Shown one piece after another: positions 25,651 through 33,827 of a DNA stretch of 64,000 bases (its first letter is position 1; every line of letters starts with the position of its first letter). Below the pieces are notes generated by a model. The model searched no databases, had not been told where the DNA came from, and saw only the letters and a program-made list of their open reading frames with translations. The stretch spans positions 1 through 64,000 of the forward strand of contig CANRJA010000007.1 in NCBI GenBank assembly GCA_947630825.1, given 5' to 3'. This DNA is from an uncultured Clostridia bacterium (GTDB taxonomy: Bacteria > Bacillota > Clostridia > Oscillospirales > Ruminococcaceae). Both the position numbers and the translations under genes were made by a program.

Positions 25651-26642
25651 TGAACAAAACCTTACAAACACTTTTTATATTTGCAGTATGCTTAATGCTT
25701 ATTCCTGCGTTTATACTTTTAAACGAGGGGGTATCAAAGCTATTTGAAAACAGCGAAAAAGAAACGCTTCTTTCTTCCGACTGCAAAGAGGTTTCGATAC
25801 TGAACGCTGAAACAAAGGATATAGCAGTAATGGACATAAAAGAATATCTTATATGGAATGTAATAGCACAAATACCCGGCACATTTGAAAAAGAAGCATT
25901 AAAAGCGCAGGCGGTACTTTCTCACACATACATAATGAACCGTTACATAAGCGAAAAAGAAAATCCTACAAAATCACTTCTTGGGGCAATAATAAGCACA
26001 GACGATACTCTCTATCCAAAGAGCTTTACAACCGACGAAGCAAAGGAATACTACGGCGACAAATATGAAACCGCATTAAAAAATGTAACCGCCGCAGTGG
26101 AAGAGGTAATAAACGAAATATGTATTTATGACAATCAGCCGATAGTAGTAGCTTATCACACTATTTCTTGCGGTAAGACAGAAAGCTCAAAGGACATATG
26201 GAACGAAGATGTACCCTATTTAGTGTCTGTTGACAGCGCGTCTGATGAAAAGGCGGAAGGATTTTCAAAGACCACCACTGTATCAGCAAAGGAGTTTAAA
26301 GAAAACGCAGAAAAAACATTTTCGGTAACTCTATCAGACAACACCGACGAATGGATAAAGGTTATCAGCAAAACGAAAAACGGAACTCCCCTAATGATTT
26401 CACTGGGGGGCAAAAAAATTAACGCAAGCGAGCTTTGCTCAGCGCTTGATTTACCGTCGCAGCATTTTGAGACAGAAGTCAAGGACGGTAATATAAATTT
26501 CAAAACCAAAGGGCTTGGGCATTTAGTCGGTATGAGTCAATACGGGGCAAACTCTTTAGCCAAAGAGGGCAAAAGCTACAAAGAAATTCTTAAACACTAT
26601 TTTCCAAAAACAGAGATAATCAACCTTAAACAAAAAAGCTGA
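25650..26642 (+). CDS. spoIID: Stage II sporulation protein D (SpoIID/LytB lytic transglycosylase)
   Basis: A membrane-anchored (residues about 6-26) peptidoglycan lytic transglycosylase that acts during forespore engulfment by cutting glycan strands for the SpoIIDMP complex. The 330-residue protein has FEKEALKAQAVLSHTY near residue 80, holding the Glu position used in catalysis, a Cys in HTISCGKTES, and the C-terminal signature GLGHLVGMSQYGANSLAKEG. It lies alone on the plus strand, away from murA, its usual neighbour in Bacilli. Regulation by sigma-E is suggested by the promoter at 25560. Translation appears coupled to an 8-codon leader. Confidence 0.9.
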   Translation: MNKTLQTLFIFAVCLMLIPAFILLNEGVSKLFENSEKETLLSSDCKEVSILNAETKDIAVMDIKEYLIWNVIAQIPGTFEKEALKAQAVLSHTYIMNRYISEKENPTKSLLGAIISTDDTLYPKSFTTDEAKEYYGDKYETALKNVTAAVEEVINEICIYDNQPIVVAYHTISCGKTESSKDIWNEDVPYLVSVDSASDEKAEGFSKTTTVSAKEFKENAEKTFSVTLSDNTDEWIKVISKTKNGTPLMISLGGKKINASELCSALDLPSQHFETEVKDGNINFKTKGLGHLVGMSQYGANSLAKEGKSYKEILKHYFPKTEIINLKQKS

Positions 26643-26756
26643 ACCGCTCAATTTATAAACGATTCAGCAAAAATATAAAATTTATGGTCTCCAGTAAACG
26701 TAATTATTGATAGTAAAGTTATATAAGTTAAAGTTGTTTATATTCAAGCAAATTAA

Positions 26757-27638
26757 TTACATCATATTTACTGTTACATTTGAAGGTACAGCAGCTTTAA
26801 CGAGCTTTCTTACCGGATCATTCATTACATTAACAACTGCTCCTGACTTAATGCTTTTAAGTGCATTAACTCCGATATCGTTTAAAACAGTCGATGTAAT
26901 GTTTATCGTTTTCAGATTTGAACAATATCTGAATGCGCCCTTGCGTATAATCTTAACATTGTATTTAATTCTTACCTTGTTAAGATTTTTGCATTTATAA
27001 AATGAACGCTTTCCTACATCTGTTATATTTTTAGACATAATAACCTTTTTGATACCGTTTTCTCCCTTAAAGGCTTCAGTACCTATTTTAGTTACATTAT
27101 AGGTAGCGCCGTTATAGGTTATAGTATTCTTAACTTGAACTGTAGACGATGAAACATTCTTAGCAAAGCCCTTTAAAGAAACTGTGTTAGCGCCTGTAAC
27201 CATATACATAAAGTTGCCTACGGTAAATTTAGTACCAACAGCTAGTGCGTTAGGATTTGGTACAGTAGGCTGTGTAGGAGTAGTAGGCTGTGTAGAAGAA
27301 GAGCCTGATGTTGTTTGAGCCGAATTGTCTGATGTATTTGATGTATTTGATGAATTGCTTGACGACTCTGATGAATCCGATGAAGTGCTTGACGATTCTG
27401 ATGAAGTATCAGACGAATCTGATGAAGTATCAGACGAATCTGATGGCGTACTTGACGTTTCAGATGATCCGTTTTCAGCATCAGATGAACTTGTAGTTGA
27501 CGGATTAGTATCCGTGCTACTGTCATCATCACCGTTTACAGCGAAAACCGCAGTAGAAAGTGCAGTACAGAAAAACACTGCAGATAATACAACAGCTAAA
27601 ATCTTATTTGACAAATTTCTTTCTTTTGTTCTTTTCAT
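26757..27638 (-). CDS. Secreted Ser-rich protein with BspA-type leucine-rich repeats
   Basis: This 293-residue protein has a signal peptide (about residues 1-33, ending STAVFA). A long Ser/Thr/Asp/Glu-rich linker (about 35-125) contains repeats such as SDSSDTS. A C-terminal LRR_5 (BspA-like) domain (about 165-290) has TKIGTEAFKGENGIKKVIM, ITDVGKRSFYKCKNLNKV and IIRKGAFRYCSNLKTINI. Such proteins mediate adhesion or binding in gut bacteria. There is no sorting signal or transmembrane tail, so it may be secreted or wall-associated through unknown means. GGAGG lies 6 nt before the ATG. Confidence 0.75.
   Translation of the reverse strand: MKRTKERNLSNKILAVVLSAVFFCTALSTAVFAVNGDDDSSTDTNPSTTSSSDAENGSSETSSTPSDSSDTSSDSSDTSSESSSTSSDSSESSSNSSNTSNTSDNSAQTTSGSSSTQPTTPTQPTVPNPNALAVGTKFTVGNFMYMVTGANTVSLKGFAKNVSSSTVQVKNTITYNGATYNVTKIGTEAFKGENGIKKVIMSKNITDVGKRSFYKCKNLNKVRIKYNVKIIRKGAFRYCSNLKTINITSTVLNDIGVNALKSIKSGAVVNVMNDPVRKLVKAAVPSNVTVNMM
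27400..27441 (-). repeat. Exact 21-bp tandem duplication in the Ser-rich linker
   Basis: Positions 27400-27420 and 27421-27441 are identical, and degenerate copies continue leftwards to about 27330. The 21-bp period equals seven codons, so repeat-number change would keep the frame and alter linker length. Confidence 0.85.
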
Positions 27639-27808
27639 AATAATCCTCCATTCTAAGATACTATGTACATATTATGTGTTTTTTTATAATATATACAATA
27701 AATCTGTTTCCTTTTGTTTACTTTAAAACCATAATATAAATATAAAAGAAAAACGTGTATATATTGTGAAAATATTGTGAAATTGAAAATTAAATGTCAT
27801 AAAACGCA

Positions 27809-28945
27809 TTAATCGATATTTTCACCATAAATAGCCTTTAAAAGATAAATATCAATCGGAGAGTAAGTACCCTTAAAATAATCTGTATTCGGAACATTGA
27901 CCTCATTAACATCTATATTATTTTCACATGGAAGCTTCAACACAAAACTGGTTCCGCTTGTATCTGTTTTAAATGTAATTGCCCCTCCGAACGTATCAAC
28001 AAATTTTTTAACTAGTGAAAGTCCAAGAGACTCTCTCATACCAGACTTATTCACATTTGAGAGAGGCTCGAAAATTTTATACACCTTTTCATTAGAAATT
28101 CCGATGCCGTTATCTGTAACAATCAAATAAGCATAATTATCCAGCTGATTGAACTCCACAAAAATCTTTTTCTGTTCGGATAAATTATATTTTATCGCAT
28201 TAGAAATAAGATTCATCACAGCTACCATAAACCTTGTATAATCAAGCCTCAGGTAAATATCGCTTTTTATACTGTAGGTAAACTTAACGTTTATCTTTCT
28301 TGCAGAATGCTCAACAAAATGCATAAGATCGGTTATAAATTCCGAAGCATTTGAAAGTATGACATTAAAATCATTTGCACCGTAAATTAAAGCCTCTTCA
28401 AAATTTGCACAGGAAGCAAGCGCATTATTAAGCACATTATTAATATTAGCATTTTTACCGATCAATTCATATTCTTCAAGGTCTTCCAACCGCTGATCAA
28501 TAAGTCCGGTATTAAAGACGACCTCACTTGCGGTATTTCTAATCATTCTAAGAAACTTTTTCAAAACTACCGTAAACGGTGAATGTATATGCTTTTCAAT
28601 TTCCTCGTAAAAGCTGTAAAACGTCATCACATAGCCTTCTACCGTCTGGTTGTCCTTATCATCCAGAATAGGAAGTACGCTAACCGAACACACTAACTGC
28701 TCTGTCTCATATTTCAACATCTTTTCAGTTTTAGTCGGGAACTCAACAAGTATACCGTCATCCTGATTATCGTCTGCATATTTAAAATTATAATGTGAAT
28801 CATTGAAAAAGTCTGACCTATTCAGCTTTTTGGGCATAGAAATGCCTGTCGACCACAAGACGTTCAAATCAGAGTCAACTATTACTTTTTTCTCAAACGA
28901 TGAAGAAAATAAGTTTATTAAAATTTTCAACTTGTTATTTTCCAT
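27809..28945 (-). CDS. Orphan histidine-kinase-like ATPase lacking the phospho-acceptor histidine
   Basis: This 378-residue soluble protein has a PAS-like N-terminal part (about 15-125, including VIVDSDLNVLWSTG). A helical dimerisation-like segment (about 130-225) follows, then a clear HATPase domain with N box NLISNAIKYN, G1 DNGIGIS, a weakened G2 (LGLSLVKKFVDTFGG) and GTSFVLKLP. The helix where HisKA proteins have SHELRTP reads FLRMIRNTASEVVF and has no histidine. It could be a pseudokinase, a phosphatase or an anti-sigma-like regulator. No regulator gene adjoins it. The promoter is at 28989-29017. A better ribosome site upstream serves an 11-codon frame overlapping the ATG. Confidence 0.7.
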   Translation of the reverse strand: MENNKLKILINLFSSSFEKKVIVDSDLNVLWSTGISMPKKLNRSDFFNDSHYNFKYADDNQDDGILVEFPTKTEKMLKYETEQLVCSVSVLPILDDKDNQTVEGYVMTFYSFYEEIEKHIHSPFTVVLKKFLRMIRNTASEVVFNTGLIDQRLEDLEEYELIGKNANINNVLNNALASCANFEEALIYGANDFNVILSNASEFITDLMHFVEHSARKINVKFTYSIKSDIYLRLDYTRFMVAVMNLISNAIKYNLSEQKKIFVEFNQLDNYAYLIVTDNGIGISNEKVYKIFEPLSNVNKSGMRESLGLSLVKKFVDTFGGAITFKTDTSGTSFVLKLPCENNIDVNEVNVPNTDYFKGTYSPIDIYLLKAIYGENID

Positions 28946-28988
28946 AAATATTCCTAATATAATTATCCAATTATATTTTCTCCTTTAG

Positions 28989-29017
28989 AATTTAACCGTT
29001 TTATACTTTTTTGTCAA
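28989..29017 (-). promoter_or_regulatory. Sigma-A promoter of the kinase-like gene
   Basis: On the minus strand TTGACA (29017-29012), a 17-nt spacer and TAAATT (28994-28989). AAAGGAG follows at 28986-28980, inside or just past the -10, so the start point must lie close to that ribosome site. Confidence 0.55.
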
Positions 29018-29129
29018 AATATAATACATTATATCATATCTACAAGAAAATTGCTATAGAAAAGAGAAAAAAGTAATATATTTAGTTTTAGGGCTTAAAA
29101 CCCGCTTTCTAAAGATTATTTATTATATA

Positions 29130-29173
29130 AAAAGTAACAGGGAACCTATACATTTCTGTACAGATTCCCTGTT
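29130..29173 (-). terminator. Terminator after the leucine-rich surface protein
   Basis: AACAGGGAA (29136-29144) pairs perfectly with TTCCCTGTT (29165-29173) around a 20-nt loop that can fold further. On the minus strand CTTTTTAT follows. Confidence 0.75.
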
Positions 29174-29186
29174 GTTTTTATGTATA

Positions 29187-30146
29187 TTATTTCACTTTAA
29201 CTTTTACAGTTTTGCTCCATTTTCCGTAACTTGTACTGCCGTTTGCTTTTTTATATGCCCTTACCTTAACAAAATACTTTTTCTTTGATTTCAACCTTTT
29301 AAGAGTTACTTTGTTTTTCTTTACCTTAACCGTTTTCTTGACCTTTGTAAATTTATTATTTTTAGCATACATTACCTCGTAACCTGTTGCTCCGCTTATC
29401 TTTTTCCACTTTACATTCAGTTTCTTTTTCTTTGCGGTCAGCTTGACTGATTTTACTTTGGCGGGCTTAGTGATTGCAACCTTATCTAAAAGTATGTAGT
29501 TAATCTTATTACCTACAGCATATTTTTGTGCATAACTGCCGTTGTAGCACTTAATTGTTAATTTATTACATCCGTAAAATGCTAAATCATTAATGCTAAT
29601 TACATTTTTAGGTATTATTATACTTGTTAAACTTTCACAATTAAAAAACGCACCAAATCCAATGCTTGCCACATTGCTTCCTATTATTACACTTGTTAAA
29701 CTTTCACAATTAGAAAAAGTACTGTTCTCAATACTTTTTACACTATTGGGTATTGTTATGTCTATTAAACTTGTACAATAATCAAACGCACTACTTCCAA
29801 TGCTTATTACGTTATTTCCTATTGTTACGCTTGTTAAATTACTACAATATTCAAATGCAGTTTCTCCAATGCTTTTTACACTATTTGGTATAATTGCGCT
29901 TGTTAATTGTTTTCTATAAAACGCAAGATATCCAATGCTTGTTACAGGTTTTCCGTCAATGGTGCTTGGTATTTCAATCGAAGTTGCAGTACCATTATAG
30001 TTTGTTATCTCAACTGTTCCATCATCCAATATGTCATAGTTATAATCGCCATAGGTTAATGCTCCAGCCATCACCGCAGGCAAAACTCCTGCCAAACTAA
30101 CTGTCATTATTAATGCAGTTAATAAATTTAATAATCTTTTTGTCAT
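29187..30146 (-). CDS. Secreted BspA-type leucine-rich protein with FN3-like C-terminus
   Basis: This 319-residue protein has a signal peptide (about residues 1-27, ending AVMAGA) and six or so 23-residue LRR_5 repeats (about 45-195). Typical units are VTSIGYLAF, VKSIGETAFEYCSNLTSVTI and VASIGFGAFFNCESLTSI. The C-terminal FN3-like Lys-rich module (about 225-319) has LNVKWKKISGATGYEVMYA and YFVKVRAYK and ends KTVKVKVK. It probably binds at the cell surface; no enzyme motif is seen. I use ATG 30146 because AGGAGG lies 6 nt upstream; in-frame starts to 30203 lie inside the promoter. Confidence 0.8.
   Translation of the reverse strand: MTKRLLNLLTALIMTVSLAGVLPAVMAGALTYGDYNYDILDDGTVEITNYNGTATSIEIPSTIDGKPVTSIGYLAFYRKQLTSAIIPNSVKSIGETAFEYCSNLTSVTIGNNVISIGSSAFDYCTSLIDITIPNSVKSIENSTFSNCESLTSVIIGSNVASIGFGAFFNCESLTSIIIPKNVISINDLAFYGCNKLTIKCYNGSYAQKYAVGNKINYILLDKVAITKPAKVKSVKLTAKKKKLNVKWKKISGATGYEVMYAKNNKFTKVKKTVKVKKNKVTLKRLKSKKKYFVKVRAYKKANGSTSYGKWSKTVKVKVK
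29622..29712 (-). repeat. Duplicated 22-bp block with 69-bp period in leucine-rich repeats
   Basis: ACTTGTTAAACTTTCACAAT and two more bases occur identically at 29622-29643 and 29691-29712. The period is 69 bp, or 23 codons, the leucine-rich repeat length, and near copies continue to about 29930. This indicates recent repeat duplication. Confidence 0.8.
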
Positions 30147-30174
30147 AATAGACCTCCTTTTAATAATTTTTAAC

Positions 30175-30203
30175 ATTATACCACATCGAATTTTAAATCG
30201 CAA
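30175..30203 (-). promoter_or_regulatory. Sigma-A promoter of the leucine-rich surface protein
   Basis: On the minus strand TTGCGA (30203-30198), a 17-nt spacer ending in an extended TGG, and TATAAT (30180-30175), about 28 nt before the ATG. Confidence 0.75.
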
Positions 30204-30393
30204 GGTTTTATTGCAATATATTTTATATTTTATTATTAAATATTTTTTATAATATATTTTAGCAATTAAATAACTAATATATTAATAACTTTGAATAAAA
30301 GATATAATTATTGTGTAAATTTGAATTGTTAGAATATTTGAATTTAACACTATGAAAAGGAGGATTTGTTCCCAATCGGAGCATAATATTATT

Positions 30394-30564
30394 ATGTTTG
30401 AAATAAGAAAAGTACAGTCCTTTAACAAGACGATAAGAATGCCGGAAGACCTTATCGCAAGGCTGGAAAACCTCGCAAGCAAAAACGACATAAGCTTTAA
30501 TCAGTTAGTCGTGCAATGCTGCGAGTATGCTTTGGAAAACTTAGGCGATAAAAGCAAAAAATAA
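30394..30564 (+). CDS. Small Arc/CopG-like ribbon-helix-helix protein
   Basis: A 56-residue protein whose sequence (SFNKTIRMPEDLIARLENLA, then NDISFNQLVVQCCEYAL) fits the Arc/MetJ ribbon-helix-helix fold: one short strand, then two helices. Such proteins are DNA-binding repressors or antitoxins, but no toxin gene adjoins it. The start is unclear. ATG 30394 has only GGAG 12 nt away. An in-frame ATG at 30352 would give 70 residues but has no ribosome site, and a strong AAGGAGG (30357-30363) lies between them. The next gene, gap, has its own promoter. Target unknown. Confidence 0.65.
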   Translation: MFEIRKVQSFNKTIRMPEDLIARLENLASKNDISFNQLVVQCCEYALENLGDKSKK

Positions 30565-30661
30565 GAAGCCATATAAATATGCTCGAATATAAAGAATTAT
30601 AATTTCAAAAAAAGTTCAGGTAAAATTTATTTTAAATACAAGTAATTTTCTTCTAAAACAC

Positions 30662-30690
30662 TTGCAATATCAATTATAATAGTGTAAGAT
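30662..30690 (+). promoter_or_regulatory. Probable sigma-A promoter of gap
   Basis: TTGCAA (30662-30667), a 17-nt spacer and TAAGAT (30685-30690), about 35 nt before the ATG. A TATAAT at 30675 lacks a matching -35 and is less likely. Confidence 0.5.
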
Positions 30691-30725
30691 ATATATATGA
30701 ATTTTTATTAGGAGGTATATTAATT

Positions 30726-31763
30726 ATGGCAGTAAAAGTCGCAATTAATGGTTTTGGCCGTATAGGCCGTTTGGCATTCAGACAGATGTTTGGTGCAGAA
30801 GGTTATGAGGTCGTTGCAATCAACGATTTGACAAAGCCTTCAATGCTCGCTAATTTATTAAAGTATGATACCGCTCAGGGCGGATATTGCGGAACGATCG
30901 GCGAGGGACTTCACACAGTTGAGGCTGATGATGAAGCAAATACAATTACTGTTGACGGTAAGACTCTTACAATCTATAAAGAGGCAAACGCTGCTGATCT
31001 TCCATGGGGAGAGTTAGGCGTTGATGTTGTTCTTGAGTGTACAGGTTTCTACTGTTCAAAGGAAAAGAGTCAGGCACACCTCGACGCAGGCGCAAAGAAG
31101 GTAGTTATTTCAGCTCCTGCAGGAAATGACCTCAAAACAATCGTTTTCTCAGTAAACGAAGGCACTCTTACTAAGGACGACAAAATCATTTCAGCCGCAT
31201 CTTGCACAACTAACTGTTTAGCTCCTATGGCTGACACTCTTAACAAGTACGCTGAAATCCAAAGCGGTATTATGTCAACTATCCACGCTTACACAGGCGA
31301 CCAGATGATTCTTGACGGTCCTCACAGAAAGGGCGATCTGAGAAGAGCAAGAGCAGGTGCTGCTAACATTGTTCCTAACTCAACAGGAGCTGCTAAGGCT
31401 ATCGGTCTTGTAATACCTGAGCTAAACGGAAAGCTTATCGGTTCTGCACAGAGAGTTCCTGTTCCAACAGGTTCGACAACAATCCTTACTGCTGTTGTTA
31501 AGGGCGATAATGTTACTAAAGAAGGCATCAACGCTGCTATGAAGGCTGCTTCAAGCGAGTCATTCGGTTACAACGAGGACCCAATCGTATCTTCAGACGT
31601 TATCGGAATGAGATACGGTTCACTCTTCGACGCAACTCAGACTATGGTTGCACCTATCGGCGATGGTCTGTATGAAGTTCAGGTTGTTTCATGGTATGAC
31701 AACGAGAACTCATACACAAGCCAGATGGTAAGAACTATCAAGTACTTCGCAGAGCTTGACTAA
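30726..31763 (+). CDS. gap: Type I glyceraldehyde-3-phosphate dehydrogenase
   Basis: Oxidises glyceraldehyde 3-phosphate with NAD and phosphate in glycolysis. The 345-residue protein has the NAD-binding start [17 protein letters not shown], the catalytic cysteine in [12 protein letters not shown] (about residue 158), the conserved His in [10 protein letters not shown], and SWYDNENSY near the C-terminus. Codon choice is more GC-rich and uniform (many CTC, GGC, ATC) than in neighbours, as expected of a highly expressed gene. AGGAGG precedes the ATG. It is a single gene between its own promoter and a strong terminator. Confidence 0.97.
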   Translation: MAVKVAINGFGRIGRLAFRQMFGAEGYEVVAINDLTKPSMLANLLKYDTAQGGYCGTIGEGLHTVEADDEANTITVDGKTLTIYKEANAADLPWGELGVDVVLECTGFYCSKEKSQAHLDAGAKKVVISAPAGNDLKTIVFSVNEGTLTKDDKIISAASCTTNCLAPMADTLNKYAEIQSGIMSTIHAYTGDQMILDGPHRKGDLRRARAGAANIVPNSTGAAKAIGLVIPELNGKLIGSAQRVPVPTGSTTILTAVVKGDNVTKEGINAAMKAASSESFGYNEDPIVSSDVIGMRYGSLFDATQTMVAPIGDGLYEVQVVSWYDNENSYTSQMVRTIKYFAELD

Positions 31764-31781
31764 TATTTGACTTATAATAGT

Positions 31782-31823
31782 AAAACCGCTCGACAGTTTT
31801 TCAACTGCCGAGCGGTTTTTTAA
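31782..31823. terminator. Bidirectional terminator between gap and the LCP gene
   Basis: AAAACCGCTCG (31782-31792) pairs with CGAGCGGTTTT (31809-31819), with an inner CAGTT/AACTG stem. TTTT runs on the plus side and TTTTA on the minus side serve the converging genes. Confidence 0.88.
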
Positions 31824-31850
31824 TTATTGAACTATTATATTAAGTAAATA

Positions 31851-33701
31851 TTAAGAAAAAGTATTTACACCAGAATATCCCGAATCATAGCTGTTATATG
31901 TCTCCGTACTATCTGAATAACCTTCTGTACTGTATGCAGAACCGTTTGTATAATCGGTTTCATCGTCTTTTATTTTTGAATATCCGTATATTTTCTGTTG
32001 TAAGGTTCTTATGTTTGATGTAAAGTCAGGACATAAAACATAAGAACCACGAATAGTTTCGTTAGAATATGTTCCCTCTGCCGGAATTTGAATCTGGCCA
32101 CGCTCATAGTTTAAATACGATGAAGCGTGCAGCAGATAATATGCGATCTCAGCGTCTGTCAAATCAGTTGATATCTTATTCAATACCTTATTGAGCAGCG
32201 AGTTGAGCTCGGTCAGTGACAGCTCCTTTGTCTTATTTGCAATAAGATCAATTACAGTTCTCTGCCTCTGAGTTCTCTCCCAGTCTGATCTTCCAACCTT
32301 ACGAAGCCTTGCATATGCCAGCGCCTGATTGCCGTTCATATGAATTTTTCCGCCTTTTTTTATGTAGTCTGATCCATATTTCTTATTAAGATATTTGTTC
32401 TGCTCTCCCAGCGGATCTCTCATACCTTTTGCCTCTTCATCAGAGATTTTTATATCAAGTCCGCCCATAGTGTCAACTATATCAATAAACGAGTAGAAAT
32501 TAACCTTTAAGTACCTGTCAATCTTAACACTGAAATTATCCTGTATGGTTTTTTCTAAAAGCGGTATTCCTCCCATTGAATATGCCGCATTAATTCTTGT
32601 CGCGTAATATCCAGGTATCTGCAAATAAATATCTCTCATAAATGAAGTAGTAGTAACAGTTTCCTTTTTGGTATTAATAGAAACCATCATTATAACATCG
32701 GTGTTTCCGTTTGATTGAGCTGTGTTGTCTACCGTATCTCTCAAATCCTCACCGACAAGAAGTATATTTGTCACATCGCTGTCAGAAACGACATTTGCTG
32801 CTGATTTTGCGAGCTTGTCTGCCAGCATTTTCTCATAATCGACAGCATCAACAGTATCGTTTGAACCTATTTCGCTCTGACCGGGATCGATAATATTAAT
32901 TACATCGTTATTTCGGTCAAGCATTCCCGTAAAGGTTGCAAATACCGAAATACCTGCGCCGCAAAGAAGAAAGATAACACCGAAAACATAGCATAAAATG
33001 ACCGAAACCTTTTTCTTAAGCGACCATTTTCTGCGCTTTGGTTTTATTTTTGCTTCAGGCTCAGCATTATATACCTTTGCATTGCTTACAGGTTCAGTTA
33101 CATCGGTTATAGTTGTTTTAGAGCTTTTTCTAGCCTGCATTGCTCCTGCAACTAAGTCAGAGAGCGGTATTCCATCAGTTCTCCACTCATCCGGTTTAGC
33201 AGGTGTTTTATGCTCATTTTTTTTCAGCTTTGACAAATTATTTGAAGCATTTTCAGATTTTGTATTTGTGTTTCTGGCTTCTTTTATAGCCGCCTGCTGT
33301 GCGGGAGAAAGCTTCTTACCGCTTTTCTTAACAGCATTAGCAAATAACTCAGCCATATTATTAATGATATCTGAATCGTTTGATGTCTTGTTCAGATTCT
33401 TTTTCATATAATTTTCTTGTGTTTTCAGCGCATCAACATCATTTTTTGTCTTATTTTTATTCATACTGACATTTTTATCAGCTCTGTTAACTGTTTTGCT
33501 GTCATTGTAAAACGATTTAAAATAATCCTTTGAATCATTAACATCTTCTGTTTTGATATTTGATTTTTTAACATTTATATTCCCATATGATTTAACGCTA
33601 TTGGAAGAAACATTTTCCGACTCGCTTCTTCTCTTTTTTCTCATAACGTCCTTTATAATATCATCAACAGAAAAATCGTCCGCTTTCTTGTTCTCAGGCA
33701 T
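31851..33701 (-). CDS. LytR-CpsA-Psr (LCP) family cell-wall ligase
   Basis: LCP enzymes attach teichoic acids or polysaccharides to peptidoglycan at the outer membrane face. This 616-residue member has an unusually long, Lys/Asn-rich cytoplasmic N-terminus (about 1-225), a transmembrane helix at about 230-255 and then the LCP domain (about 310-540). Its motifs are TNILLVGEDLRD, the Arg-rich FMRDIYLQIPGYYATRINA, and ALAYARLRKVGRSDWERTQR. A Ser/Tyr/Thr-rich tail follows. AAGGAGG lies just before the ATG and a promoter at 33799-33827. The long intracellular stretch may be a site of regulation; this is inference. Confidence 0.9.
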   Translation of the reverse strand: MPENKKADDFSVDDIIKDVMRKKRRSESENVSSNSVKSYGNINVKKSNIKTEDVNDSKDYFKSFYNDSKTVNRADKNVSMNKNKTKNDVDALKTQENYMKKNLNKTSNDSDIINNMAELFANAVKKSGKKLSPAQQAAIKEARNTNTKSENASNNLSKLKKNEHKTPAKPDEWRTDGIPLSDLVAGAMQARKSSKTTITDVTEPVSNAKVYNAEPEAKIKPKRRKWSLKKKVSVILCYVFGVIFLLCGAGISVFATFTGMLDRNNDVINIIDPGQSEIGSNDTVDAVDYEKMLADKLAKSAANVVSDSDVTNILLVGEDLRDTVDNTAQSNGNTDVIMMVSINTKKETVTTTSFMRDIYLQIPGYYATRINAAYSMGGIPLLEKTIQDNFSVKIDRYLKVNFYSFIDIVDTMGGLDIKISDEEAKGMRDPLGEQNKYLNKKYGSDYIKKGGKIHMNGNQALAYARLRKVGRSDWERTQRQRTVIDLIANKTKELSLTELNSLLNKVLNKISTDLTDAEIAYYLLHASSYLNYERGQIQIPAEGTYSNETIRGSYVLCPDFTSNIRTLQQKIYGYSKIKDDETDYTNGSAYSTEGYSDSTETYNSYDSGYSGVNTFS

Positions 33702-33798
33702 ATGTACCTCCTTATTCTAAATACACTTTAGATTTCAGTCGTTACTGTCTGCTCTTTTAACATCACTGTACTATGCTATTGCTATATGTATTTCAATT

Positions 33799-33827
33799 AT
33801 TCTAACACATTTACGAACTTTTATCAA
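33799..33827 (-). promoter_or_regulatory. Sigma-A promoter of the LCP gene
   Basis: On the minus strand TTGATA (33827-33822), a 17-nt spacer with extended TGT, and TAGAAT (33804-33799). The leader is about 90 nt. Confidence 0.75.

Noticed and set aside
27325-27726. Plus-strand Asp/Ser-rich 133-codon frame
   Set aside because: It is the reverse complement of the Ser-rich linker repeats and the start of the leucine-rich protein; the minus frame has the signal peptide and ribosome site.
29560-29940. Regular repeats that might suggest a CRISPR array
   Set aside because: The 69-bp period matches 23-residue leucine-rich repeats within a coding frame, and there are no unique spacers or cas genes.
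30675-30680. TATAAT box upstream of gap as the main promoter
   Set aside because: No -35 box lies 16-18 nt upstream; the TTGCAA-N17-TAAGAT pair fits better.
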